Shown piece by piece: positions 36,359-47,904 of a stretch of 64,000 bases of DNA. Position numbers and translations under genes: made by a program. Under the pieces are notes generated by a model. That model was not told the DNA's origin and ran no database searches. It was given only the letters and a program-made list of their open reading frames with translations. The stretch is from Rhizophagus irregularis. Lineage: Eukaryota > Glomeromycota > Glomeromycetes > Glomerales > Glomeraceae. Each line of letters opens with the position of its first letter. The stretch's first letter is position 1. Location: contig NC_089439.1 of assembly GCF_026210795.1 (NCBI RefSeq), positions 4,898,001 to 4,962,000 of the forward strand, in the 5' to 3' direction.

Positions 36359-38127
36359 GATTATTGGATTTAAGAATAAGAATAATGAAACCTAAATCTA
36401 AGAGTATAACGCCCACTCTCCTTGCGAATCGATGGAATTTATATATTAACACATGTTACGCAAAATCTCAAGATGATGTGGCTGAAATAACAATAAATAA
36501 ATCATGCTTCTAAGTTCTAAAAAGCAATTCCAAAATAGATTTTTTTTTCACAACCTCCTTTATTTTATTATCGAAAAAAAAACTGAAATAAAAAAAAAAT
36601 TTAGATCTTTTTATTAAACAAGAGTCCATCATTCATGGGGAGCTGTGGAATTTATAATTAGGAAAAATGCTGTTTCAGCATTTTATATCAATTTATGAAA
36701 AAAACTGCTGAAATGATATTTTTTTCATATTAACCTAAGAAAAAAATGCCGAAATGGCATTTTCGTATCAATTATCAGTTATTGAAAAAAATGCATTGAC
36801 CAGCAGTCGGGTTGACCTGAAATATTCGGTTACTAATATTTATTCTTTTTTTCTAAATAGTCCGATTTTAGTTTATTCCTTTATTTATTTTAATTAATAT
36901 ATTAAAAAATACTATTAAATTCTAAGAATTTTATTTTTTTTAGTATTTTTAGTATGATTTTTCTTATTACTGATTTGTTTTCTATTTTAATTTTAGTAAT
37001 GTTTTTTCTTTATCGATAATAATTTCTTTTAGTAATTTTTATAGATTTTTTTCCCGATTTTTTCTTAGTAATATTTTAAAAGCATTTTTTCAAATTTTTT
37101 TTTGATTTTTACTTCAAATCACCAAGGGTTATCATCACCGTTGGCCAGAATTATCAATTTTTACCGGCACTATATTTTTTAATGCTGGTCGATCATCATA
37201 ATTTCAGTCACCGGTGATCATCACCCCAATGATAGAAAAATTCTATTCCCGATAACAATAGACCGGAGGGACATTTTTTTTTCTACAGCTTCGGTAAATT
37301 TTTTTTTGATGATAATTTTTTTTCGATCATATTGTATCTCCCTGATAACAATAGGCCTTTCTTTCATTTATTTATTATTTTTTTTTACATACAGTATTTT
37401 ATTTTATTTTTATTAACGATAGATCATTCAGTATTTTTTTTTTCATTAGAAATTTTTTTTTATTTTTTTAAATTTTTTTTTCCAACAATAGAGGACTTTG
37501 CCCTTTCTTTATGTTCGGTAACTGACATTTACTAATATTAATTGGTAATAGTTAGTTCCGGTTATAAAAAAAATTTACTTTTTTTTGCTTCCTGGTACTA
37601 ACTGGCGTCATTCTAATACTTAAGTAATAGTTCTATCGATTTTTTAGTAATAACAATAGGCTTTGGTGATAAGAATACTTTTTTTTTGTAACAATAAATT
37701 TGATAATGGAATTTTTTTTTTAATTTTTATTTTAAACGATAGATTACTATGATATAATCTCTGTAATAATACATTCGTATGATGGTATTCTTGGTGATGA
37801 GAAATTTATTTATTTTTTTTTGTAACAATTAATAATTCAGAATTGATTTTGTGATGAGTCTGTAAACGTATAAACCATAAATTCTATAATACTGCAACAT
37901 TTGTTTAATATTATAATATTTGTCTCAAGTTATTGTAATACTAAATCATTTTAATTTAATCATATTGTAAATACACTTCACAATATTGTATTGTAAATAG
38001 GGATTAAAATTTGAATGCACCTGCGTTTTGAACGCACCCCCCTTTTTTGGAAATTTTTATATAATAACTAGGGTGGCGTCAGGAATTAAGTTGGCACGGT
38101 CTTTAATATTTTTTTAGTTAATGTTAT
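36359..38127. other. Gene-free T-rich DNA with short inverted motifs
   Basis: At 36665-36795, AAATGCTGTTTCAGCATTTT and AAATGCCGAAATGGCATTTT form small hairpins. At 37130-37260 there are several CCGGTGATCATC-like strings. No gene is supported. Confidence 0.4.
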
Positions 38128-38670
38128 TTATTGTGAGTTTGTATTTATGTTTTTGTTTGCAATAATGTAGAATATATTAAGAAAAAGAATCTGTTTATGG
38201 ATTTTTTTCGCTTTATTATCAATTCTCTCATCCGCTTTTAAGCATCTACATTTTATATTAAATTTGTCAACAACATATTCCTTTCCAACAAATTCATTAA
38301 CATTAAATTTGATACTTTTAAATAAATCATCATCATCTTGTACTTGTCTTATAACGTAACTAATGAGAAAAACAAAGATTGAACTAATCGTCAAATGATC
38401 ACGTCCTCTAATTTATTTTTTATTTTTTAATTTTAAAAAAAGAATTAATAATTATTTTCTTTGGGTGTTATTATTTTTTTTACATAAATAATAAATTAAA
38501 ATTACCTCCAAAATATCATCATGAAGAGGTTCCTCATTGAGAAAAATTTTCCTGTAAACCTAACTACATCACCAGATGTAAAATCAGGAATCCATTTTGA
38601 AACTGATGGATTTTTTGGAAAAAAGGAAGTATTATCTTCTAATAATTTCTTTTATAATAAAATTATTACT
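38128..38670 (-). pseudogene. Hypothetical gene fragment, two exons
   Basis: The upstream piece (about 38655-38515) reads, with one frame change, SKWIPDFTSGDVVRFTGKF and then EEPLHDDILE, with a GTAATT donor. An AG acceptor near 38404 leads into RDHLTISSIFVFLISYVIRQ and VGKEYVVDKFNIKCRCLKAD. It resembles uncharacterised multi-copy proteins that I associate with Rhizophagus, but I cannot name the family. Start and end are both uncertain. Confidence 0.35.
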
Positions 38671-38837
38671 TTCTCATTCAATAATTGAACGAATTACACA
38701 GTTTTGCTGGCATAGTATATATTTATTTTTATGTAAGGAATAGATATTTTTTTTACTAATATTTTTCTTAAACGATTTTTTTTCTTTTTTTCTTTTTTTT
38801 TTCAAAAAAAAGAGATATTTATTAAATGTTTTTTTTA

Positions 38838-38956
38838 TGAGTGTTATTAACGCTGTTATACAATCTCATTTACAAGCATATTATTTAAGTCGCAAACTTA
38901 CTGAAATTTTAGTTCAAGAAGAGACTCAAGGTCTTGATTGTATAATTGAAGATTAG
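38838..38956 (+). other. Small ORF, 39 aa
   Basis: ATG to TAG frame MSVINAVIQSHLQAYYLSRK, then LTEILVQEETQGLDCIIED. The composition looks protein-like, not random. It may be a C-terminal fragment of a larger protein. It stops two bases before the stop of the convergent kinase fragment. Confidence 0.3.
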
Positions 38957-38957
38957 A

Positions 38958-39278
38958 TTAATAAGTCCAATTTGAAAAATTAGATTTTAAATAATTTCGA
39001 ACACAATATTCACTATATAATGTAGCTAAACATTTTTGGTTACAATTTTCACAAACTCTTCTTGCCTCTTCATTATAAATAATTTTATCTCGGTCATAAT
39101 ATTTATTATTTTTTCTTATTGCTTCGGTTTTTTCTTCTTCTGTAAGAGATTCGTCAGCAAGAATGAATTGTTCACAAAATTCGTATTGTTCATGAAAGTT
39201 AACATAAATATTATGATCAATTGATGCATCTGCCCTACTAAATACTGCATTTATTAATTCTTCCCGAATATTAGACAT
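38958..39278 (-). pseudogene. Orphan N-terminal module of a Rhizophagus-type protein kinase
   Basis: A 106-aa frame begins MSNIREELINAVFSRADASI, continues ADESLTEEEKTEAIRKNNKY, has a Cys cluster (VCENCNQKCLATLYSEYC) and ends VRNYLKSNFSNWTY. I recognise this as the N-terminal region that precedes the kinase domain in a large kinase family of these fungi. Here a stop follows the SNW motif, and no kinase catalytic motifs (GxGxxG, HRD, DFG) lie downstream. So it is a truncated copy, or a stand-alone module if translated. The Cys pairs could bind zinc. Confidence 0.65.
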
Positions 39279-40354
39279 TTTTGTAAAAACAAATTATTTT
39301 TAATAATGCAAAAAAAAAAAAATAGTCTGTTAAACAAATAAGTTGTGCAACCACTAAAATTTTAATATTGTCTACCTGTCATGTGCTGCATTGTAAACAA
39401 AATAATGATACTCTGATCATACAATATAGACAAAATAATCCGTCATTACCGGCAACTTGGATCTTTTATTTTTTTTTTTATTATACATATATGATGTAAA
39501 AAACTAAAAGGTACAAATGACGTCAAGCTTGAGCTAGAATTATTTTCTGCAAATTTAATTTGATGTTTTTGAAAAAAAATCTATTTTATCAAATCATCAT
39601 AGAATTCAAAAAATGGAAACACCTTTAAATTCATAGTAAAATAAAATTTCAATTGCCATATTTGTGATGATGATTAAAAGAGCCAAATTTGAAGTTTCGA
39701 ATGAAAAGGCGAAATCAAAAATTCAATTTTGATTATAAAGTTTTATTTGCATAATATTTCGACATTATAATATAGTAACATATATTTTCAGGCAGAATTT
39801 ATTGCCTTTTTCATAACATAATGAGCTTATAAAAATTAAAAGTTAACCATGTTTTAGATAATTTCTCTACTCAATAAAACTTTTTTTAAGAGATCATCTC
39901 TTAATAATTTTTATGTCAGGAAAAATAAAATTATTATAGTTGGAGACTAAAGTCACTAAATATTTAAGAGTGTACTATCCATTTTTTAGATGATTATATC
40001 TATTTGGTAAGCGACTCTACAAAATGATCCTTATTTTAAGCATCGTTTTTTATTCACTTTTTAATGCAAAAAAAAAAAAAAAAATACTGAGCAAATATAA
40101 AACAATAGATATTATTATTGGCAAAGAGCAAGAAGTAATTATAGGTAGTAGACTAGGTTGTAAAATTTATTTATTCATTGATGCATTTTTAACAACTTAC
40201 AATATTCTTAATTTTTATTTAATTTAGTAATGGAAGTGAGATTCGATTCAATTCATCATATTTTCTTTCATTACCAGCAAATAATTAAAAGGACAGTATT
40301 TGAACTGATAAAAATGACGTTTGATAAATGAAAACATTGTACAATGCAATACTT
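39279..40354. other. Gene-free DNA
   Basis: No gene is supported. The 67-codon frame at 40024 is A+T-rich without motifs. Confidence 0.4.
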
Positions 40355-40569
40355 ATTTTCTCAGAAGTTAAAAAATGATAATTCTTACAATAAAAGCAGA
40401 ATCGTTCAACTACTAAATAATTACAGTATTAATTAACTTTTCTATTTCTTATTTGGCAAATTTTCAATTTTCATCACTTTGTATTTTTTGTCGATTTAAA
40501 ATATATAAGTTTAATATAATACGATAATATAATGTGTGGTTGTTTTTATACTAATTGGAGTGTATTTTA

Positions 40570-41418
40570 CTAATTTATCAAATTTCTGATTTTCATCATT
40601 TCAGAAACTTGACTTTCTTGAACGTTATTATTATAATCTTTAGATGAAGGCGATACGGTTGTTGAAACGTTGTTATCTTGAGGGGAAGATGGTACGCTTT
40701 TTGGAACATTATTGTCTTGAGAAGAAACATCATCTTTCGAAGGTAGAACTCCTTTATGTCTTCCTTTTAAGTAATAATGATTTTTCACCATATTTTCTGA
40801 TCGCATTTTACCGAATTTATTGTTCAAATCTTCAATTAATTGTTTCCATTTAATACCATTAAATGGATGTTTATTTTTATATTCTTCAACCCATTCGATA
40901 ATGTATAATTTTTCATCCTCACAAAGTTTCTCGTGACAAACTAAAAAGAAAAATTTAGATAAAATTAAAATCAAATTAAGAACTTTAAATTAGGTAAAAT
41001 TTACTTACAAAGTGGATCGAGTTTACTCATCCAACTATAAATAACATTAAAAAAAATTTTTATTGTTATGAAAAAAAAAATAGATTTTGAAAAATTAAGT
41101 AAATTTATATAATGAATATATTTACCGCTGACGAATTTGTTTTGGGGTAAATTCTTTGATTTCTTTACTAGCCTTTATATATGGGTTACGTTCATTTTTA
41201 TTTTCATTCATAAATTTTATAATCTCATTATCAATCTAACAGGAAATTTTTTTTTTTTTAAAAAAAAAAAAGAATTTAGCAAAAAAAGATTTTTTTTTTA
41301 AAAAAAAAAATTTAATACGCACTAATTTTATCTTTCTTATCGATTTCATTTTTATCGATTTCATTTTTATCTGGTTTGTTTGTGTCTTTTTTGTTTGTTT
41401 AGGTTTTGGTATGCCCAT
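40570..41418 (-). CDS. Myb/SANT-like protein, four exons, 200 aa (left-arm copy)
   Basis: Exons 41323-41418 (32 codons, MGIPKPKQTKKTQTNQIK, very basic), 41126-41235, 41009-41034 (26-nt micro-exon, WMSKLDPL) and 40570-40940 total 603 nt in frame. Exon 2 has IDNEIIKFMNENKN and KQIRQR. Exon 4 begins CHEKLCEDEKLYIIEWVEEY, with WKQLIEDLNNKFGKM, then a Ser/Pro/Gln/Asp-rich tail with repeats of the kind SSPQDNNV. It is the inverted paralogue of 52171-53098; the tail is about 27 codons shorter because it has fewer repeats. Probably a nuclear DNA-binding protein; targets unknown. The reading frame is intact. Confidence 0.75.
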
Positions 41419-41994
41419 TTTTTTTTCTTAAAAAAAAAGAAAGAAAAAAAAGAAAGGAAAATTCTTCAATACAGTATTTATACATTTTTTTTTTTTTTGG
41501 CTTAAAATAATGATAAAAAGTTATTCTATGCCATTTTCTATCACGTGATCAATTTTACCCTTCCTTAGAGAAGTTTTACACATTTGATCATATGATTAGT
41601 AACAGTTTAAATGTTGAACAAAAACTTTATTTAAAGTTTCACAATTAAATAAGGAATACATTGATTGTCCAAAAATTTAACAATCAAAAAAGAATGTTTT
41701 ATTGTCTAAAAATATTACAATCACAGTTTCAGTTTTTTTAATAATAAATAAAGTACTATTCTAGAACTAAAATTCAACAATCAAAAAAAAAGTCATTTTT
41801 TTTTTAACTGTAATGTCTATATATTTATTGTAAAATTAAGTTTCAGCCTTTTATGTTGTGATAACCTTGTGTAATGATAAATTTAAATGTAATATTATGA
41901 ATAGTAGAGAATAATAGACTTCTTATTTATTTACATTAAAAAAAAAGATGCCACTATTAATTGGCTTTCTTTTTCTTTAAAAAGAAAAAAAACC

Positions 41995-43697
41995 ACAAGA
42001 TGAAAAAATTGGCAAAAGGCTGAAGTGTTGACAGTGTTGATTACAAAATAGAATGCAAAAGTGTTGAAGGCAACAAAAGTATTGAAGACTAAAAAAATTG
42101 ATGATTACCAAAAAAAAAACCATGCCAATAATGTAAAAAAAAAATTAGATGAAGATGTACGTAAAAAATAAATTTTAAACCAGTTGATTTTACTCTTTAA
42201 GGAAAGAAAATCTATAAGAAATTATACGAAAAATTAGGGAAAAATGATAAAAATCATAAGAATCCTATAGTAGAATTGGCTTAATCGTTATAGTTGAAAA
42301 GCTATTTGTGATTAATAGTAAGTTAGCAACTCATTCTATTACTTTTTTTACTTAAAAAAAATATAACTTTAAACTACGGCGATTTTACAAAATAAGATTT
42401 TTTTTTTCTTAAAAAGTTGAATTAACTTTTCATTCCATTTATATATTCGACTATAAGTAAATATGTAGTTAAAGATAAAAATGAATACAAAAGAATTCAT
42501 CTATTTAACCACGTACCACATAAGAAATAAATTATTTTTTTTACATGTAAATGGACATAATATTATTTTTAACGGACCTTCTTGGCTGGAACACAAAAGA
42601 ATCTGAAAATTACAACCACGTGATAGTATGATCAGCAAATAACAATAATGAGTCGACAGAGACCCGGATTTATTCCGATATTAAATCGCAAATTTTTATC
42701 ACGATAACGAAAAAAATTCCGATTTTATTCCGATAAAAAATTACCAATTATAGTAAGAAACATTTGATAATTCTAGCCGGCCTACATCTTAATGCAGGCC
42801 AACTTAGGTTGCGCTAGTGACACGACAATAATTTTTAGTCAAAAACTGTATAGATATTACAAAATTGCAAAATCACATTTTTTAGTTAGACTTCTATCAC
42901 GATATAGTCAATAAAATATGCAATAATGATTGGCTAGTTGTCACGTGCCGGAATAAAATTGTTAAAAATCATAAAAATTCCGTTTTATTCCATAATACAG
43001 CAAAAATTCTGATTTATTCATTTATTATAAAAATGGAATTTTCCCGGGTCTCTGTGAGTCGATGAGTCGACGAGTCGTGTTTATAGAGGTCTGAGAACAA
43101 TATTTAAGCAATAACACATAGAACCTCATATTAAATATAAGTAAATAAAATAATAACAGTTAATGAAATGAATCAAAAATGTTGTAATCCAAGTTCAAGA
43201 AAATGAATAAAGAAAATAAAAAAATAAAAATACTTAATTTATTGAAAGATAAAGCAGTTGACAGGTGATGTGTTAAAAAAATGTCAAATCTCTATTTTTA
43301 ATTTCTTGTAACATATTAAAATAACAAATCTAAAGAGATCATCATGAAAAGCCAACCCTTATTATCATTATACCATAATGGTATGAAAGTTACATATTTA
43401 GTAACAGATTTTGATGCTCGTGAGAATGAAAAGTTAAAACAAAAAAAAAGGGTTAAAAGGGTTGAAAAAGTATTATCGATCTATTAATTTATCTACTTAT
43501 GTTATCTATAAATACTTGTATCTTGTAACGATTAAAAAAAATAAATATAATGGATTCTACTACCACTACAAATATTTTATATTGTATTTTTCATTTTCTT
43601 GAAAAAAAAAGACATTGCTCTTAACGAAGTCAGTCATTAAATATGGTACTCAATTTGACGGTATTAATATATTACCTAATGATTTTATTATTAAATT
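41995..43697 (+). pseudogene. Relic of a long OTU-type gene (left-arm copy), cut at the arm boundary
   Basis: Broken frames with recognisable pieces in order: KIYKKLYEKLGKNDKNHKNP near 42207, NKLFFLHVNGHNIIFNGPSW near 42525, LLSLYHNGMKVTYLVTDFDA near 43355 and EVIKYGTQFDGINILPNDF near 43655, all on this strand with intervening stops. The right-arm copy continues into an OTU cysteine-protease-like block, which is missing here because the homology ends at about 43697. A MITE at 42657 interrupts it. Confidence 0.6.
42657..43054. mobile_element. hAT-like MITE, 398 bp, in the left arm only
   Basis: The ends are CAGAGACCCGG and CCGGGTCTCTG, an exact 11-bp inverted repeat. The 8-bp target duplication is TGAGTCGA on both sides (42649-42656 and 43055-43062). 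The right arm has the empty site in a run of CGAGTCGA units (about 50820-50842). TIRs starting CAG plus an 8-bp duplication are typical of hAT elements. There is no coding frame inside. Confidence 0.92.
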
Positions 43698-44361
43698 GAA
43701 GACTTCACCACCCCACTTTGTTAAAAATTAAAATAAAATACCACACCGCAGGTACATTCGTCCCTGGGTTATTAAGGCATATTGGTATTTTACCTGGTTT
43801 GTTGTGAGCGTAGTACTTCTCCTTCATATTCGTTGTATTATTTTATTGTCTTAATTTCACTATGTTCATTATATATATATTTGTCGTATATTTCTACAAA
43901 CTCTCTGAAGTACATACTGATATCCATATAGATGTTGATAAGTCCTTCAACCTTGTTGTGACATATTTATGTTTCTTGTTAATAGTATATAGATAAAATA
44001 TGTTTTTATTTTTCCATTAAATTTTGGTATGAGAGATCGGCGGAAAGAGTTTTTTTAAAATGATATTATTAACGATATTATTTAATGTCTTTACTGATAC
44101 TGTATTATAATATCAAAATGATATCTTTAGGATTATTTTAACGATATCAGATAAATTTTTAGGGATTATGTAAAACATCACTAAATAATTTTTTTTTATT
44201 TCAAATCTGAAAACTTCATGATATATTTTTAATAATTTTTTTTTTAAATAAACAATTACTATTATAGATTAGAAGCAAATTAGGATGTCTGGTCATAAAT
44301 AGTATGTTCATGTAATCATGTGATATGTGTATTTTATCGCCCATCTAACATTCTATAAAAC
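43698..44361. other. Gene-free spacer DNA
   Basis: Start of the unique region between the inverted arms. A+T-rich, with repeated GATATTATTTAA-like strings and no gene. Confidence 0.4.
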
Positions 44362-45785
44362 TTAACAGTTAATTGCATGTTTAGCTTGGGGAGCATATAT
44401 AACAGTTCTCTTTCTACGATATAATAAGTAACTAACAGATATAGTAATTATTATAGTTGCAATACCACCAGTTGTTCCACCTATTATTGCTGCATGAGCT
44501 ATTCCATGCGATTTAGTTGGATAAACTATATTTGTATTATTTGGAGTAAAACTTTTAACCCACTTGTAATTATCTTTTTCGCTCACGTCAATCATATGAA
44601 TTTGATCACTAAGAATATAATCATGAGTAGTATTACAGTAATGCCTTAAATAATAAAATAATTTGAAAAAAAATTAAATAAACTTAATTCAAGTAAAAGC
44701 AAGATTTAATCAATATAACATTCATACCAAATGCAATCATATAATTTCCAACAAGAGTAGCCGTATGTCCACCGAATGGCGCAGAGCTAGGTGCAGTATT
44801 GATTTTACTAGGAGTGGACCAATTAAAAGGGGTTACATTGGTATCTAAAACCGATATTTGATTGGGAACAGGATAGTATCTCCTATCGCTTCCTCCATAA
44901 ATAATAATAAGACCATCTTGTGCTAGAAAATTATTTAACCCATTTTATTAAAAATACTTTATTTAACCTAATATATGTATTTTTTAAAATTGATATATAC
45001 TTAAGACCGTTGTGTGAATATATCTAGGTGATGGTTTAATTCCACTTGTACATATATACAAATATTCCAAATATTCCGAAACTGTGTTAATATAATAAAC
45101 ATATAGTCAATTAAAATCATTACGTATCTAATAATGATTAAAAAACCCAAAATTATTTATGTTTCGCCGATATAAGCAATTCTTCCATCTGGTAATAAGA
45201 TTGCCGAAGCAAGATTTTTCGGTACTATATTCGAATCAGATGATTCTAAATACCAGTGAGTTTTTGTAGTATTTATAATATCCATCATATCTTTACCATT
45301 ATTAACACCACTACCACTACCATATATATATATATGTTCCATTTTTATTACAGACGGCTGATGTCCATTGAATACTATCATTGGTTGATGGAATCATATC
45401 CCACTCTTTGTTATTGATAAATCTATAATAAAATTGTTTTCAGAAACTCCACAAATTAGAAAGATCGTATCTTTGTTAGGATCACAAATAGTTGATACCC
45501 CATTACCATAAGCATTAACATAACGAGAATCGTTACTTAAATCAGATATTGGTAAAGTAGAATCCAAATTAAAAGGTTTTGAAACGTCTAAATAAAAAAA
45601 TCATTGGTACTGCTAAAATATTTTTCTGCCATTCCACCAAAAAAATAAATTTTATTGTCCATATAACTTGCGGTATGACCACTACGTTCAACAAGTGTAT
45701 AAGGACTAGTAATAATTAATTGTGAAAAAAAAAACAAAAAAGAATATAGAATATCGAGACATTTGATTAAAAATGTCACAAACAC
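44362..45785 (-). pseudogene. Kelch-repeat membrane protein, several frameshifts
   Basis: The N-terminus (45785 downward) has a hydrophobic signal segment, then VERSGHTASYMDNKIYFFGG, a Kelch blade with the GG pair. In other frames follow LDVSKPFNLDSTLPISDLSN, AYGNGVSTICDPNKDTIFLI, NNKEWDMIPSTNDSIQWTS, TTKTHWYLESSDSN, GLIIIYGGSDRRYYPVPNQ, APFGGHTATLVGNYMIAFG, and the last exon with MIDVSEKDNYKWVKSFTP, a membrane helix (GTTGGIATIIITISVSYLLY) and a basic RRKR tail. So the order is signal peptide, beta-propeller, one membrane helix, short cytoplasmic tail. Two frame breaks (near 45592 and 45427) each look like one T lost from a T run, and there are others. Pseudogene or assembly errors. Confidence 0.75.
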
Positions 45786-47904
45786 ATTTAATATGTTTAA
45801 AATAACATATTAAACACAACGGTGATAAAATTTTTTTATTTATTACGGGCGATAAAGTATAGATTAATGTCACAAACAATAATAAAAAATTTCGCGAAAC
45901 CTTAGAATAAGTCACCACACTACTGGAAAAATCAAAATACAATATACGATATGACAAAAATAGGAAAATAGGAAAGATGTGAAACTTAAATGTAATAAAA
46001 CCTTATATGTTGCCTGATTAAATGGCGAATTATTTAGCCTGGTTTTGTTACACACTTAGCTCCTTTAGTATAAGAGGACCCCGAAAAAGTCGAAAAATAC
46101 ATATGGAGGTCATAAATGATCGGCAAGATTTTGGCCTAAAATAAGCAACTTTTCAGGGCCGGAATTATGATAATGCTGGCCAGTATCAAAACGGACAATA
46201 AAATTTAGGCCGGCACTATCTAAAGAAGGCAAGATTTTCATGAAAATTTTAAGCAAATTCAAATGGGACCTTTTTATGTATTTTCTGGGGTCCTAGTATA
46301 AGATAATAAGAAGTGTCATATTTGTAATAATTTGGCAAAGGAAGTTTTGGCCTTATTATAAAGTTCAGAATATATTTCGTATCTTGCAAAACTGTCTCAT
46401 AAAAAAAAAATCAAAAATGAAATAATAAAGTAAAAAAAAAATAAATGAAATAATAATGATAACAATAAGTAATTGTTATTGCTTCATATGCATCATGTGA
46501 ACTAATATTTTTTTAAAAAAGAGGACGGTATACTAAGCGTCAGATTCGTACCAAAAGAAAGAAACTTTTTTTCCTGCTTCGTGAATTTTATATTTAAAAA
46601 TTTTTTTTGTTTTGAAAATGCGGTAGAAGTTTCAATACTTCTCTCTTTAAAAAACTACTTTAACAAAAATTTCAAATAAAAAAAATTTTTTTGCAACAGT
46701 TTCTTCATTTTATGAGAGTGGCGGTTTCTTAGCATACTAAACAGATAATACAGATAATATACTTTCTTTTCTAAGAACGGCTTTATTTGAAATTTAGAAT
46801 TTAGATATAAGTTTTGTGTAGATATTTGTTTTACAACAAAGTAATGTAAATTCTTTTTTCTTATTTATGAACAAAATTCAAATGAGAGGGACTGCTTATT
46901 AGTTAAATTCAATGGTAATGTTTTGTTAGGAGTTTAAAACAAATTAACTTTTCTTTCTCTTTTTCTATATTTGAAACAGTTCTATGTTAAATTTAGTGGG
47001 TAAAGTTACTGAGAGTTATTATGTTATTTTTTACATTTTTTTTCTATTGTAAAGTTCAGGAGGAATAACTTGGTTTAGATTGCTAGAAAATGAAAATGAA
47101 GAAACACTACTCTATATCAATATAATTTAAGCAACTGTTACAAATTGGAAAAAAAATTGAAAAAATTTAATTTTTTTTTAAAACTTTTGAATTTTATTTT
47201 CATTATATAGGAATAAAAGGTTAAATTATTTGACAAATTATTCAATTAAAAATGCAATGTAATGTATAGTAAATATAATAATAATAAATAAGGATATTAT
47301 CTACAGGCTTGATGAACGATCAGTACAGCAGTCACAGTTTAAGAAATGCAATTGCTTGATCTTAAATCTGCTTTTTTTTAAAAAAAGACATGTTCGGATA
47401 ATGATTTGATGATGATTACTTAACTGAATAGTAACAAAGCACAGATTTCTGCAAAGAAATTAAATAATTTATTTAATAAAGTAATATTTTAATTTGCAAA
47501 ATTATATTTTTTGATTATTAATTATTAGTCAGAAGCACCTTAAATTTTTACTTGTTATTAATCATAATTAGTTTTAGTCTAATAGCAAGTTCCAGATTGT
47601 AGATCTGATAATACTAATGTGTTCAGTTACAATAAATGACCACTTCTCAAATGACATATGACCTGTTATTTGATACAAACTATGTAATAAGATGTCAAAC
47701 AACCAAAATAAATGACTAAAATAACAAATGATTATAAATAAGGACAACAAATCCTTTAAATGGTCAAATAACCGCAAAATATAAGTAATTATTGACTTTT
47801 TTTAATATTATAACCGTCATAGTGAATCACTAAAAATTCCTGATTATCAACGTACAGTATATGTCAACGTAAATCTTCCTCTCTTCTTCATTCTACCTTT
47901 AAAA
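45786..47904. other. Intergenic DNA upstream of the F-box gene
   Basis: Apart from the MITE at 46075-46294 I see no gene. The last 100 bp before 47905 are less A+T-rich and pyrimidine-rich (CCTCTCTTCTTCATTCTACC), as is common before fungal start codons. Confidence 0.4.
46075..46294. mobile_element. MITE with 8-bp target duplication, 220 bp
   Basis: Ends AGGACCCC and GGGGTCCT. The similarity continues imperfectly inward (GAAAAATACAT and AGAAAATACAT, then GGTC). AGTATAAG flanks both sides (46067-46074, 46295-46302). The 8-bp duplication points to the hAT superfamily. Inside are inverted GGCCGG/GCCGGCAC strings. Confidence 0.88.

Larger units (their letters stand above)
40355..43697. repeat. 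Left arm of a large inverted duplication
   Basis: The reverse complement aligns by eye with 50213-53285. Sample stretches (41501-41760 against 51830-52100) are nearly identical apart from a roughly 50-bp insertion in the right arm. The outer end is ACTTATTTTCTCAGAAGTT. The inner end lies in an OTU-type gene after AATGATTTTATTATTAA. It contains an intact SANT-like gene, an OTU-gene relic and a MITE absent from the other arm. Confidence 0.9.
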
